In this document: in pieces, positions 9,158 through 18,165 of the stretch
Layout: every line of letters starts with the position of its first letter
Position numbering within the stretch: the first letter of the stretch is position 1
From: 67-14 sp035502775
GTDB lineage: Bacteria > Actinomycetota > Thermoleophilia > Solirubrobacterales > 70-9
NCBI GenBank assembly: GCA_035502775.1
Contig: DATJUB010000049.1
Span: 3,286 to 67,285, forward strand
Length of the DNA: 64,000 nt
Direction of reading: 5' to 3'
The notes under the pieces: generated by a model
Told to the model about the DNA's origin: nothing
Databases searched by the model: none
The model's input: only the letters and a program-made list of their open reading frames with translations
Made by a program: the position numbers and the translations under genes

Positions 9158-9898
9158 GTGAGTTGGTACTCCGGGCGCCTGGCCGCCTTCGATATCGAAA
9201 CCACCGGCACCGATACGGAAAACGACCGGATCGTGACCGCGGCGGTCAGCGTCGTCGGCGGCGGTGAGGAGACGATCAGCACCAACTGGCTGGTCGATCC
9301 CGGCGTCGAGATCCCGGCCGAGGCGACCGCGGTGCACCGCATCACCACCGAGAAGGCCCGGAACGAAGGCCTGCCGGCGGATCAGGCCGTCTTCGAGATC
9401 ACCGAGCATCTTCACGAGCTGATCAGCCGCGGCGTGCCGGTCATCGCCTTCAACGCCAGGTTCGACCTGACCATCCTCGACCGCGAGGCCCGGCGCTACG
9501 AACAGGAGACCCTGCTCGACCTGCTCGGAGGGCCCGAGGCGCTGCTGGTCGTCGACCCGTACGTGCTCGACAAGAAATTCAACAAGTTCCGCAAGGGACG
9601 CCGCACACTGAGCATCCTCTGCGAGTCGTACGGCATCCCGCTGGATGACGCCCATGCCGCCGACGCCGACGCGCTGGCCGCCGCCAGGCTCGCCTGGAAG
9701 CTCGGACACACCCAGCCCGAGCTGCAGGGATACGACCTCTCCGAGCTGCACCGGGCGCAGGTCGCCTGGGCGATGCAGCAGGCCGAATCGCTCCAGGAGT
9801 ATTTCCAGAGCCAGGGCCGCACCGAGCGGATCGAGGGACAGTGGCCGATCGTCTCGCCGCCGATGGCCGCCGCGCTCCCGGAAGCCAGCGGCTTCTGA
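9158..9898 (+). CDS. DEDDh 3'-5' exonuclease (DnaQ-like)
   Basis: 246 residues from a GTG start. Exo I is present as FDIETTG (Asp12, Glu14), Exo II as FNARFDLTIL, and Exo IIIe as HAADAD, giving all four acidic residues and the catalytic His of the DEDDh class. Such proteins trim 3' ends of DNA or RNA. There is no polymerase or BRCT domain, so it is a stand-alone proofreading or repair nuclease rather than a full polymerase subunit. The DUF3159 gene follows 43 bases later on the same strand. Confidence 0.9.
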   Translation: MSWYSGRLAAFDIETTGTDTENDRIVTAAVSVVGGGEETISTNWLVDPGVEIPAEATAVHRITTEKARNEGLPADQAVFEITEHLHELISRGVPVIAFNARFDLTILDREARRYEQETLLDLLGGPEALLVVDPYVLDKKFNKFRKGRRTLSILCESYGIPLDDAHAADADALAAARLAWKLGHTQPELQGYDLSELHRAQVAWAMQQAESLQEYFQSQGRTERIEGQWPIVSPPMAAALPEASGF

Positions 9899-9941
9899 GA
9901 GCCGGAACACACGCCGGCGCCCGTTCAGAGAGAATCATCCG

Positions 9942-10640
9942 GTGACGAATGATCCCGAGCCTCCCGACCGCCAGCCGGTCGAGAAGGAAATTGAGCTGGA
10001 CAAACAGGAGGAACTGAACCTTCTGGACGAGATGGGCGGCCCGCAGGGCATCGCCGACTCCAGCCTTCCCGGCCTGCTCTTCGTCGCGGTCTACAGCCTT
10101 TCCAGCGGCAACCTGAAGCTCGCCGCGATCACCGCGGTCGCCCTCGGCGCGCTGATCGGCGTGATCCGTATGGCGCGCGGAGAATCGGCGAAATACGCGG
10201 CGGCCGGTTTTATCGGGGTCGCGATCGCCGGGTTCTTCGCGACGAGGACCGGCAAGGCCGAAGATTTCTTCCTGCCGGGCCTGCTGCTGAACGGCGGCTA
10301 CGCGCTCGCCTACGTCATTTCCGTGCTGGTCCGCTGGCCGCTGATGGGCGTGTTCATCGGGCCGCTGATCGGCGAGGGCATGGAGTGGCGGAAGAACCCG
10401 GAGCGGGTCAGGCTGTTCAGCAAGGTGAGTTGGCTCTGGGCAGGCGTTTTCGTGGTCCGGCTCGCGGTTCAGCTGCCGCTCTACTTCGGCGGCTACCTGG
10501 TGGCGCTCGGCATCGCCAAGACGGTGATGGGACTGCCGATCTTCGCCCTGGCCCTGTGGCTGACCTATCTGATCCTGAAAAAAGAGGGACTGGACCTCAA
10601 ATCCATGACCAGTTCCCGCGACTCGAGGGCACCGCAATAA
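9942..10640 (+). CDS. DUF3159 membrane protein
   Basis: 232 residues from a GTG start. An acidic N-terminal tail (about 30 residues, ending LLDEMGGPQGIADSSLPG) leads into about six membrane segments. The 'GGPQGIADSSLPG' entry motif and the pattern of helices fit the actinobacterial DUF3159 family. The function is unknown; homologues are often near DNA-processing or translation-linked genes, which matches the exonuclease before it and the helicase after it only loosely. Confidence 0.85.
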   Translation: MTNDPEPPDRQPVEKEIELDKQEELNLLDEMGGPQGIADSSLPGLLFVAVYSLSSGNLKLAAITAVALGALIGVIRMARGESAKYAAAGFIGVAIAGFFATRTGKAEDFFLPGLLLNGGYALAYVISVLVRWPLMGVFIGPLIGEGMEWRKNPERVRLFSKVSWLWAGVFVVRLAVQLPLYFGGYLVALGIAKTVMGLPIFALALWLTYLILKKEGLDLKSMTSSRDSRAPQ

Positions 10641-10657
10641 GAAGGCTTGGAAAGAGA

Positions 10658-12925
10658 GTGGAGTACAATGCTCGGCCGACTTTGTCTCCGACACCATCGC
10701 CACCAAAAGCACGTAGGAATGCCAGATCGACAGGTGGGGCGGGCGGCGCGAACTCGGAGAAGAACCGCACCGCGGCGACCGTTCGCCTGCGACTTGAGGT
10801 TCCGGGCGGCGAGTACCGCGACGCCCCGTTCGAGATCATCGTCCAGGCCCACCGGCCGAACGAGCCGGAGGCCTATTTCGACGTAAGCGACGTCTGGAAC
10901 GAGGACAAGGAGAAGTTCGGTTCGCGCGGGCGGATCGATACGACTCTCGGCGTGGGCATGGCCGCCGCGGCCTGGGCGCCACTCAGGCGACTGCTCGAGG
11001 CCGATGTTCCCGATCGTCTGGAGCTGGCCGACGCTGAGGTGGGCGAACTGCTCGACGGTGCCGCCGAACGCCTGGAGAACTCCGGCGTGACGGTCATCTG
11101 GGATCCGGCTCTGGATCACTCCCTGGACGCCAAGGTGGTGGTCGGCACCACCGGCGGACTGAGCCAGAGCGTTCCCGACGTCTTCGACGACTCGGCCCTG
11201 CAGGGTTTCTCCTGGCAGCTCTCGCTCGACGGCATGCCGCTCACCCCTGAGGAGACCGGTGCGCTGGTGCGCTCAGGACGCCCCGTGGCGTGGATCAGGG
11301 ACAAATGGGTCCTGGTGCCCCCGATTCAGGCCCAGAGGGCGCTGAAACCCGATCTGAAGCCCCTTACGGCGATCGACGCGCTCAGCGTCGCGCTGACAGG
11401 AAGCACGGTCGTCGACGGCCGCACGGTGGAGGTGCGGGCCAGCGGCTGGGTCGCCGCCCTGCGCGAGCAGATCACCGGCAACGACCAGAGCGACGCGATC
11501 CAGCCGCCCGAGGCTCTCCAGGCGACCCTTCGCGAATACCAGGTGGAGGGTCTGCGCTGGCTGCATCGCATGACCTCGCTCGGGCTCGGCGGCTGCCTGG
11601 CCGACGACATGGGCCTCGGCAAGACGGTGATGCTGATCGCCCTGCATCTGCACCGCAAGCAGAACCCGAAGACCGCCGGTCCGACCCTGGTCGTCTGCCC
11701 GGCGTCGCTGCTCGGCAACTGGGAGCGGGAGATCCACCGTTTCGCGCCCGAGGAGAAGGTGCGGCGCTATCACGGCGGAGGGCGGACCCTGTCCGGGGTG
11801 GAGGACGGTTTCGTGCTCACGACATACGGCACGATGCGCCTCGATGCGGACCATTTCGAGACCGTCCGCTGGGGCCTGCTGGTCGCCGACGAGGCGCAGC
11901 ACGTCAAGAATCCCCGCTCCGCCGGAGCCAAGGCGCTGCGCACGATCCCGGCCCGCTCACGGGTCGCCCTGACCGGCACCCCGGTCGAGAACAACCTCTC
12001 CGAGCTGTGGGCGATCCTCGACTGGACCACACCCGGGCTGCTCGGGACCCACGCCTCGTTCCGCAAGAAGTGGGCGGACCCGATCGAGATCGAAGCGAAG
12101 GAGAAGACGACCAAGCTGCTCTCCAAGCTGGTCCGGCCCTTCCTGCTCCGTCGCAGGAAGTCCGATCCGGGAATCGCTCCCGAGCTGCCCCCGAAGACGA
12201 TCACCGACCAGCCGGTCGGCCTGACCGACGAACAGATCAAGCTCTACGAGAAGGCCGTCAAGGAGAACATGGTCCAGATCCGGACCAGCGACGGGATCAA
12301 CCGCCGTGGTCTGGTGCTGAAGCTGCTCACCTCGCTCAAACAGATCTGCAACCACCCGGCCCAGTACCTGAAGGAGGAATCCGGTCCGCTGGCCGAACGA
12401 TCGGGCAAGCTCGAGCTGCTCGACGAACTGCTCGACACGATCCTGGCCGAGGATGGGGCGGTGCTGGTGTTCACCCAGTACGTCGCGATGGCCAAGCTGC
12501 TGAAGCGGCATCTGGACGAGCGCGAGATCGAGAACCAGCTGCTGCATGGCGGGACCGCGGTCAATCAGCGCGAGAAGATGGTCGACCGTTTCCAGCAGGG
12601 TGAGGTCAAGGTCTTCCTGCTCTCGCTGAAGGCGGCCGGCACCGGATTGAACCTGACCCGCGCCGATCACGTCATCCATTTCGACCGCTGGTGGAACCCC
12701 GCGGTGGAAGAACAGGCGACCGACCGGGCCCACCGGATCGGCCAGACCCGTCCGGTGCAGGTCCATCGCCTGATCGCCGAGGGCACGATCGAAGATCGGA
12801 TCGCCTCGATCCACGAGACTAAGCGTGAGCTCGCGGACGCGATCGTCAGTTCGGGCGAGTCCGCGCTCACCGAGCTCTCGAACGAAGATCTGGCCGATCT
12901 GGTCGAGCTGCGAAACGCCGGCTGA
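10658..12925 (+). CDS. SNF2-family DNA-dependent ATPase/helicase
   Basis: 755 residues from GTG 10658, the most plausible start; the frame stays open farther upstream inside the DUF3159 gene. The N-terminal ~280 residues are the bacterial SNF2-associated region. The ATPase core then shows ADDMGLGKT (Walker A, near 11600), DEAQH (Walker B, near 11890), LTGTPVENNLSELW, and in the second RecA lobe VFTQYVAMAKLLKRHL and the arginine finger region DRAHRIGQ. The family remodels or clears protein-DNA complexes by translocating on duplex DNA. It is shorter than the ~1000-residue bacterial homologues, with the missing part at the N-terminus. Confidence 0.92.
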   Translation: MEYNARPTLSPTPSPPKARRNARSTGGAGGANSEKNRTAATVRLRLEVPGGEYRDAPFEIIVQAHRPNEPEAYFDVSDVWNEDKEKFGSRGRIDTTLGVGMAAAAWAPLRRLLEADVPDRLELADAEVGELLDGAAERLENSGVTVIWDPALDHSLDAKVVVGTTGGLSQSVPDVFDDSALQGFSWQLSLDGMPLTPEETGALVRSGRPVAWIRDKWVLVPPIQAQRALKPDLKPLTAIDALSVALTGSTVVDGRTVEVRASGWVAALREQITGNDQSDAIQPPEALQATLREYQVEGLRWLHRMTSLGLGGCLADDMGLGKTVMLIALHLHRKQNPKTAGPTLVVCPASLLGNWEREIHRFAPEEKVRRYHGGGRTLSGVEDGFVLTTYGTMRLDADHFETVRWGLLVADEAQHVKNPRSAGAKALRTIPARSRVALTGTPVENNLSELWAILDWTTPGLLGTHASFRKKWADPIEIEAKEKTTKLLSKLVRPFLLRRRKSDPGIAPELPPKTITDQPVGLTDEQIKLYEKAVKENMVQIRTSDGINRRGLVLKLLTSLKQICNHPAQYLKEESGPLAERSGKLELLDELLDTILAEDGAVLVFTQYVAMAKLLKRHLDEREIENQLLHGGTAVNQREKMVDRFQQGEVKVFLLSLKAAGTGLNLTRADHVIHFDRWWNPAVEEQATDRAHRIGQTRPVQVHRLIAEGTIEDRIASIHETKRELADAIVSSGESALTELSNEDLADLVELRNAG

Positions 12926-12957
12926 CGGCAGCCCGGCACAGCGGGCATACTGGCCGC

Positions 12958-13797
12958 ATGACGGATACGGGTCTTCAGAACAAGGTCGTGATCGTCACCG
13001 GGGCCGCCCGGGGGATCGGGGCGGCGACCGCGAGCCTGATGGCGGATCGGGGCGCCAGGGTCGTGCTGGCCGATATCGACGGGGACCTGGCGCGGGCGGG
13101 CGCGGAATCGATCGGACGCGGCGCCGTCGGGTTCGGGCTGGACGTTTCCGACCGTGAGGCGTTCGAGCGGCTGATCGACACGGTGGAGAGCGATGTCGGT
13201 CCGGTCGACGTTCTCGTCAACAATGCCGGGATCGCCGTGACCTCGCCCCGGGTCGGCGAGCAGGACCCGGCGATGATCGACCGGACGATCGCGGTGAACC
13301 TGACCGGGGTGATCAACGGCACCGTGGCCGTGGTGAAGCGCATGGAGAAACGCCGCACCGGGCATGTGGTCAACGTGGCCTCGCTCGCCGGAGTGATGGG
13401 CATCTCCGGCCTGAGCGCCTATTCCGCGTCGAAATTCGGCGCGGTGGGGTTCACCGAGGCGATCCGGATCGAGTACGCGGGATCGGGACTGCGCTTCACC
13501 TGCGTGATGCCCGGACCGGTGGAGACCGACCAGATGGTCGGCACCAGCGGCTCGCCGGTGGTCAAGCTGGTCAAGCCCGAAGCGATCGCCGCGGCGATCG
13601 TCACGGCGGTGATCCGGGGAAAGGACCGGGTCTATCTGCCACGTTCATCGGGAGTGCTCGTCCGCATCACCTCGCTTCTTCCTCCGGCGCTGGCGGTCCG
13701 ACTGAACCGGCTCACCGGCATGGACCGGGTCTACACCGATGTCGACTACTCGGCCCGGGCCGAGTACGTGAACCGGGTCTCGGCCGAATCGGAGTGA
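12958..13797 (+). CDS. Short-chain dehydrogenase/reductase
   Basis: 279 residues. The Rossmann nucleotide motif TGAARGIG is at residues 15-22, DVLVNNAGI near 84, the catalytic Ser in NVASLAG, and the YSASK pair near 155-159. The acidic residue after beta-2 (VLADID) favours NAD(H). The C-terminal ~40 residues extend beyond the core and include LLPPALAVRLNRLTGMDRV, typical of lipid- or hydroxysteroid-type SDRs. The substrate cannot be read. It converges with alkB across 13 bases. Confidence 0.92.
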   Translation: MTDTGLQNKVVIVTGAARGIGAATASLMADRGARVVLADIDGDLARAGAESIGRGAVGFGLDVSDREAFERLIDTVESDVGPVDVLVNNAGIAVTSPRVGEQDPAMIDRTIAVNLTGVINGTVAVVKRMEKRRTGHVVNVASLAGVMGISGLSAYSASKFGAVGFTEAIRIEYAGSGLRFTCVMPGPVETDQMVGTSGSPVVKLVKPEAIAAAIVTAVIRGKDRVYLPRSSGVLVRITSLLPPALAVRLNRLTGMDRVYTDVDYSARAEYVNRVSAESE

Positions 13798-13810
13798 GAG
13801 CGAGCGGGTC

Positions 13811-14467
13811 CTAGGTCCCTTCGAGCCCGGTTTCCCGAATGGTGATGTTCAGCCGGCCGGTCTCCAGGCCCAGGCGAGGATCGGCCGTTCCGGGCATCAC
13901 CTTGGTCACTCCGTGATAGCTGAAGCGGGAGGGACCGCCGAAGACGAAGAGGTCCCCCGACCTCAGCTCGATGTCGCTGTAGGGGCGGTTTCTCGATTCC
14001 GGATTGCCGAACCGGAAGACGCAGGAATCACCGAGACTCAATGAGACCACCGGCGCGTCCGAACGCTCGTCCTTGTCCTGATGCATGCCCAGCTTGGCGT
14101 TCTCGTCGTAGAAGTTGATCAGGGCGGCGTCCGGACTGTAGTCCGGCGTGCCCGGGGAGCCGTAGGCGGCGGCCGTCGCCTCGCGGGCCAGCTCCTTCAG
14201 CCATTCCGGAAACGGCGCGGCTTCCGGCCCACCCTCGACCGCGGAGCGCACGTAACGGTATGGCTTCCAGTGCCAGCCGAGACAGACCATCCGCAGCGAC
14301 ATCGTGTGGCCGCTCGGCAGCACCGGGGAGGCGATCGGGATCGGGCCCCGGGCCCATTCGCGACAGGCCGAGACCAATTCCCGCTGACGATCGAGCGTCA
14401 GCCAGTCGGGCACGTGGACGGCACCCGGAGCCGGCTCGGTCATTTCCCGAGGCAGAAGCCCGGTCAC
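13811..14467 (-). CDS. alkB: AlkB-type 2-oxoglutarate/Fe(II) DNA dealkylase
   Basis: 218 residues from GTG 14467; a second in-frame ATG lies 24 bases in. The Fe(II) ligands are visible as MHQDKDE (His-x-Asp) and YHGVTK (distal His), and the 2-oxoglutarate-binding arginines in RLNITIRE. AlkB oxidatively removes methyl groups from 1-methyladenine and 3-methylcytosine. The start overlaps the ogt stop as GTGA, so the two are translationally coupled. Confidence 0.94.
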   Translation of the reverse strand: MTGLLPREMTEPAPGAVHVPDWLTLDRQRELVSACREWARGPIPIASPVLPSGHTMSLRMVCLGWHWKPYRYVRSAVEGGPEAAPFPEWLKELAREATAAAYGSPGTPDYSPDAALINFYDENAKLGMHQDKDERSDAPVVSLSLGDSCVFRFGNPESRNRPYSDIELRSGDLFVFGGPSRFSYHGVTKVMPGTADPRLGLETGRLNITIRETGLEGT

Positions 14468-15099
14468 CCGGCTCCGCCCTCGAGGGCCAGCAGGCTCTCC
14501 TTCATCGAGGTTCCACCCAGATAGGCACCGACCTGCCCGTCGGTGCGCAGCACCCGGTGACAGGGCACGACGATCGGCAGCGGGTTGGTCGCCAGCGCGG
14601 TTCCCGCGGCACGCACCGCGTTCGGACTTCCGGCCTCGGTCGCAACCGCCCGGTACGTCCGGGTCTGGCCGTACGGGATGTGGCCGGTCGCCTCCAGGAC
14701 CTCGCGCCGGAAGCCGCTGCTGAGACGCCAGTCGAGATTGAGATCGAACCGGTGCCGGTCGCCGGCGAAATACTCGTCGAGCTGCCGCCTGGCGGATGAG
14801 ATATCCGGGCGGCTCGCCTTCAGGACACGCGGCGATACCCGCTCGGCGAGATCCCGCAGGATCTCCTCCTGGCTCTGGACCGCGAGTCCCACCCGGACCA
14901 GGCCGGCCGAGGTCGCCCCGATCAGCAGCTCCCCGAAGGGGGAATCGTGCATCTCATAGGCGACGTCGATCAGCCCCTCGGCCTCGGCGCGTTCGGCCAG
15001 TCCGGAGAGGATCCGGTTCCATCGGTCCGCGGGCACGGGATCGGCAGCGCCGAGCGCACGTTCCAGCTCGTCGGATTCTGGGTTCCTACTCATGCTCAC
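14464..15099 (-). CDS. ogt: O6-alkylguanine-DNA methyltransferase with N-terminal extension
   Basis: 211 residues. The C-terminal active-site domain has the methyl-acceptor motif VPCHRV and the preceding RAAGTALATNP region with its recognition arginine; the N-terminal half-domain (DSPFGELLIGATSAGLVRV) is also present. It irreversibly transfers alkyl groups from O6-alkylguanine to its cysteine. Unusually, about 45 residues (helical, charged, ERALGAADPVPADRW...) precede the normal core. It follows the sigma factor by 36 bases and overlaps alkB, forming a repair operon. The extension could contact the sigma factor; that is inference. Confidence 0.94.
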   Translation of the reverse strand: MSMSRNPESDELERALGAADPVPADRWNRILSGLAERAEAEGLIDVAYEMHDSPFGELLIGATSAGLVRVGLAVQSQEEILRDLAERVSPRVLKASRPDISSARRQLDEYFAGDRHRFDLNLDWRLSSGFRREVLEATGHIPYGQTRTYRAVATEAGSPNAVRAAGTALATNPLPIVVPCHRVLRTDGQVGAYLGGTSMKESLLALEGGAG

Positions 15100-15135
15100 A
15101 CTCCTGAAGTCGTCGGTCGGACCCGATTCGTGAGA

Positions 15136-15606
15136 TCACAGCCATGATGAGCGCTCCTCCCTGAGCCGTTTCAGGCCCTCGAACACATTCCTCCTGGCCG
15201 CGGCCTCGGATATCTCCATGACCTCGCCGACCTCGCGGTGGGAGAGCCCACCGCGAAAACGGAGCTGCAGGGCGATCGCCTGTTTCTCCGGCAGCTCGTG
15301 GACCAGGCTCCAGATGTCGCCGCTGCCGGGCTGCCATTCCGCCCGCCGGATGATCTCTTCTTCGATCTCCTCCGCCGGGACCGGAATCCTGGCCGAGGCC
15401 CGGTGGATGTCGATCGTCTTGCGGGCCGCGATGGTGAAGAGCCAGGACTTGACCGCCTTTTCGTCGCGAAGGTCGCCGTAGGAGCGCAGCGCGGCGAGCA
15501 TCGTGTCTTGAAAGCAGTCCTCGGCCCGTTCCGGGCCGACCCTGCCGGCACAGAACCGCAGGATGGCGGGTCCGTGCTCCTCGATCAGAAGTTCGAATGG
15601 CTTCAT
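15136..15606 (-). CDS. Small sigma-70-family (ECF-like) sigma factor
   Basis: 156 residues from ATG 15606. Region 2 is seen as AEDCFQDTMLAALRSYGDLRDEKAVKSWLFTIA and region 4 as LPEKQAIALQLRFRGGLSHREVGEVMEISEAAARRNVFEGLKRL; regions 1 and 3 are absent, as expected for an ECF factor. No anti-sigma gene adjoins it. Instead ogt and alkB follow directly, so it probably controls the alkylation-repair operon and itself. The frame is open for 74 codons upstream, but that part overlaps the glycosylase gene and has no similarity. Confidence 0.9.
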   Translation of the reverse strand: MKPFELLIEEHGPAILRFCAGRVGPERAEDCFQDTMLAALRSYGDLRDEKAVKSWLFTIAARKTIDIHRASARIPVPAEEIEEEIIRRAEWQPGSGDIWSLVHELPEKQAIALQLRFRGGLSHREVGEVMEISEAAARRNVFEGLKRLREERSSWL

Positions 15607-15655
15607 CGGAAATGAAGACGTTGACAGGTTCCGATTCGTGAGAGAGTGAACAGAA

Positions 15656-16240
15656 TCAAGTTTGCGCAACGATTTCGAGACGGGATCGTGCCCAATCGCC
15701 GAACTCGGCCCAGGCGTCCCGCTTGGCCTCGTAACCGCCCCTCGCATGGCGGGCCGAGGACGACGGCAGGCGATAGGTGGCCGCTCCGGCCAGCTTCCAG
15801 TCCGAGGCTCCGATCGGCATCTGACCATGACCGAGGTATTTCGATACGCCGTTGGCCGAGGTGCCGCCGTTGAAGGCGACGACGGCCGGGCGGAGGGCCT
15901 CCATCTTCGCCACCAGTCCGGGCAGATCGAGATCCGACGGGGTGAGTCTCGCGTCGTTCGATTCGGCCCGGCCCGGCACGACGTCGGTCAGGCCGATCCC
16001 GAACCGGAGCAGCTCGCGATCCTCGGTATGGGGGATCCACTCGCCGCCGGTCAGGCCGGTGGCCTGGAGCAGATGCCAGAAGCGGTTGCTGGGATGGGCG
16101 TAGTAGTGCCCCGCCCGGGCGGAGGCGACGCTCTTGGCGCTGCCGACGATCACGACCCGCACCTCCGGGCCGAGAATGTCCGGCGGGATCTCCAGGTCAG
16201 GAACCTTCCGAGTAGGCGGGATCGCCCATCGGCAGCTCAC
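15656..16240 (-). CDS. mug: Mug/TDG-type mismatch-specific uracil-DNA glycosylase
   Basis: 194 residues. The family signature ARAGHYYAHPSNRFWHLL (about residues 41-58) and the C-terminal LPSSSARHA loop place it in the Mug/TDG uracil-glycosylase superfamily, which excises U or T from G:U/G:T mismatches. GIGLTDVV in the middle also fits. The ATG overlaps the end of the MFS gene by 44 bases, so it is read from the exporter's message. It lies just upstream of the sigma/ogt/alkB block on the same strand, making a base-repair neighbourhood. Confidence 0.88.
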   Translation of the reverse strand: MSCRWAIPPTRKVPDLEIPPDILGPEVRVVIVGSAKSVASARAGHYYAHPSNRFWHLLQATGLTGGEWIPHTEDRELLRFGIGLTDVVPGRAESNDARLTPSDLDLPGLVAKMEALRPAVVAFNGGTSANGVSKYLGHGQMPIGASDWKLAGAATYRLPSSSARHARGGYEAKRDAWAEFGDWARSRLEIVAQT

Positions 16241-17726
16241 CGTCGTCGCCGCTCTCGCTGGTGGCGGAGACCGCCGATTCGGGTCCGGGAGCGGGGGTGG
16301 GACGGATCACGAAGATGGAGATCAGCACGCCCAGCCCGACCAGTCCCGCGGCCACCCAGAACGCGAAGTGATAGCCATCGGTCAGGGCCGAGTTCTGCGA
16401 TATCCCGTCGGCGATCAGGTTGTCGCTGCGTGATGCGGAAAGGGTCGCGAGCAGGGCGAGACCGACCGCGGCACCGACCTGGGCGGTGGTGTTGACCAGA
16501 CCCGACGCGAGGCCGGCATCCTCCGGGGTGGCGCTCGACATCGCCAGGTTCATCAGAGCGGGGAAGGCGAGGCCGGCACCGAGACCCATCAGCGCCATCA
16601 CCGGAGCCACATGGACCCAGTAATCACCGTCCACCGGCGCCCGCGTGAACAGGGCGAGCGCGGCGGCGATCAGGATCAGGCCGGGAATGAGGATCGTGCG
16701 CGGGCCGTACCGCATGATCAGCGGTTCTGAGAACTTGACCGAGAGAGTGCCCATCGCGATCGTGGTCGGCATGAAGGCGAGGCCGGTCTCGAGTGCGTCA
16801 TAGCCGAGGATCCTCTGGACATACAGCGCGCCGAGAAAGAAGACACCGAACATTCCGGCACCGGCCAACGCCTGGATCACGTTGGCTCCGGACACGTTTC
16901 GGTTGCGGAAGATCCGGAGGGGGATGAGCGGCGTGCGGGCGGTCGCCTCGCGTAGGATGAACGCGCCGAGGAGAAGGAACGTGAGTGCGCCCAGGCCCAG
17001 GGTGGTTCCGGCGCCCCAGCCGTCCTCGGCCGCGGGCTTGACGATCGTGTAGACCCCCAGCATCAGGGCCGAGGTGATCAGGATCGCCCCGGGAAAATCG
17101 GCACCCTTGTCGAAGCCGATGCCGCGGTCGTTCTTCAGCAGGCGCCGGGCCGCCAGATAGGTGCCCACGCCGATCGGGATGTTGATGAAGAAGATCCAGT
17201 GCCAGCTGAACGACTGGGTCAGCACGCCGCCGGCCAGCAGGCCGACCGAACCGCCGCCGGAGGCGACGAAGGCGAAGATTCCGATCGCCTTCGCCTGTTC
17301 GCGGGCATCGGGGAACATGGTCACGATCATCCCGAGGATGACCGCCGAGGTCATCGCCCCGCCGACACCCTGCAGGAAGCGCGCGATGATCAGCATCTCC
17401 TGGTTCTGGGCGAGCCCGCAGGCGAGCGACGCGACGGTGAACAGGGTCAATCCGGCGAGGAAGATGTTGCGGCGGCCGATCAGGTCCCCGAGCCGCCCGG
17501 CGAGCAGCAGCAGACTGCCGAAGGCGATCAGGTAGCCGTTGACCACCCAGGCCAGGTTGGAGGTCGAGAACCCGAGGTCGTCCTGGATCGTGGGCAGGGC
17601 GACGTTGACGACGGTGGCGTCGAGCACGATCATCAACATGCCCGCGCAAAGCACGTACAGGGCGATCCAGCGCGACCTGTCGTCTGGTTCTTCGAGTTCT
17701 CCGTGACTTCCGATTTCGTGCTTCAA
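16197..17726 (-). CDS. DHA2-family (14-TMS) MFS drug exporter
   Basis: 509 residues with 14 predicted membrane helices. It has the MFS motif A variant (GRLGDLIGRRNIF), the antiporter motif C-like GGSVGLLAGGVLTQ, and the N-terminal LDATVVNVALPTIQDDLG signature of the EmrB/QacA group. It exports hydrophobic compounds using the proton gradient. The C-terminus is acidic and disordered. It is the first gene of a unit that also encodes mug, and diverges from the small protein at 17882 across about 155 bp. Confidence 0.93.
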   Translation of the reverse strand: MKHEIGSHGELEEPDDRSRWIALYVLCAGMLMIVLDATVVNVALPTIQDDLGFSTSNLAWVVNGYLIAFGSLLLLAGRLGDLIGRRNIFLAGLTLFTVASLACGLAQNQEMLIIARFLQGVGGAMTSAVILGMIVTMFPDAREQAKAIGIFAFVASGGGSVGLLAGGVLTQSFSWHWIFFINIPIGVGTYLAARRLLKNDRGIGFDKGADFPGAILITSALMLGVYTIVKPAAEDGWGAGTTLGLGALTFLLLGAFILREATARTPLIPLRIFRNRNVSGANVIQALAGAGMFGVFFLGALYVQRILGYDALETGLAFMPTTIAMGTLSVKFSEPLIMRYGPRTILIPGLILIAAALALFTRAPVDGDYWVHVAPVMALMGLGAGLAFPALMNLAMSSATPEDAGLASGLVNTTAQVGAAVGLALLATLSASRSDNLIADGISQNSALTDGYHFAFWVAAGLVGLGVLISIFVIRPTPAPGPESAVSATSESGDDGELPMGDPAYSEGS

Positions 17727-17881
17727 GTTCGTTTCAACTTTCCTCTGCGGTTCGATCTTTCCCTAAGACCGGATGACCCACGGTAACTAATCGGGCGGAA
17801 ACAAGTTGTCCACTCAAGGGGATCCACGGCGGTCGCATCAATTTGTGGCGAAATCGGGTCGGCGCGGTTAGGGTGAGATCC

Positions 17882-18145
17882 ATGTCCGAGATACTCGACA
17901 ACGGCTCCGCCTCGATCGAACAGGACGGCCGCGTGAGCGAGGTCACCGCGTCGATCTACGACGGGACCGACGCCGGATTCGGGGTGCCGTCGTGGTGGGG
18001 TAAATACTCCGAGGCGGACGCCGAGACGGAGCCCGAGGCGGGCCGTGCCAGGATCAGGCTCCAGGACGGCAGGTCCGGCGAGATCATCGTCAAGGTCACG
18101 CGCCAGGGCTCGGGAGAGTTCCGTGGCGCCGGCGAGCTTTCCTGA
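17882..18145 (+). CDS. Small acidic protein of unknown function
   Basis: 87 residues from ATG 17882. There is no signal peptide or membrane segment. It reads as a small beta-rich domain: SASIEQDGRVSEVTASIYDG, then RIRLQDGRSGEIIVKV. Codon usage matches the host. It stands alone between the divergent exporter and the convergent ECF42 gene. I do not recognise a family with confidence; a DUF4873-like fold is possible. Confidence 0.65.
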   Translation: MSEILDNGSASIEQDGRVSEVTASIYDGTDAGFGVPSWWGKYSEADAETEPEAGRARIRLQDGRSGEIIVKVTRQGSGEFRGAGELS

Positions 18146-18165
18146 GTCTCCGTACGGTTCTGGTC

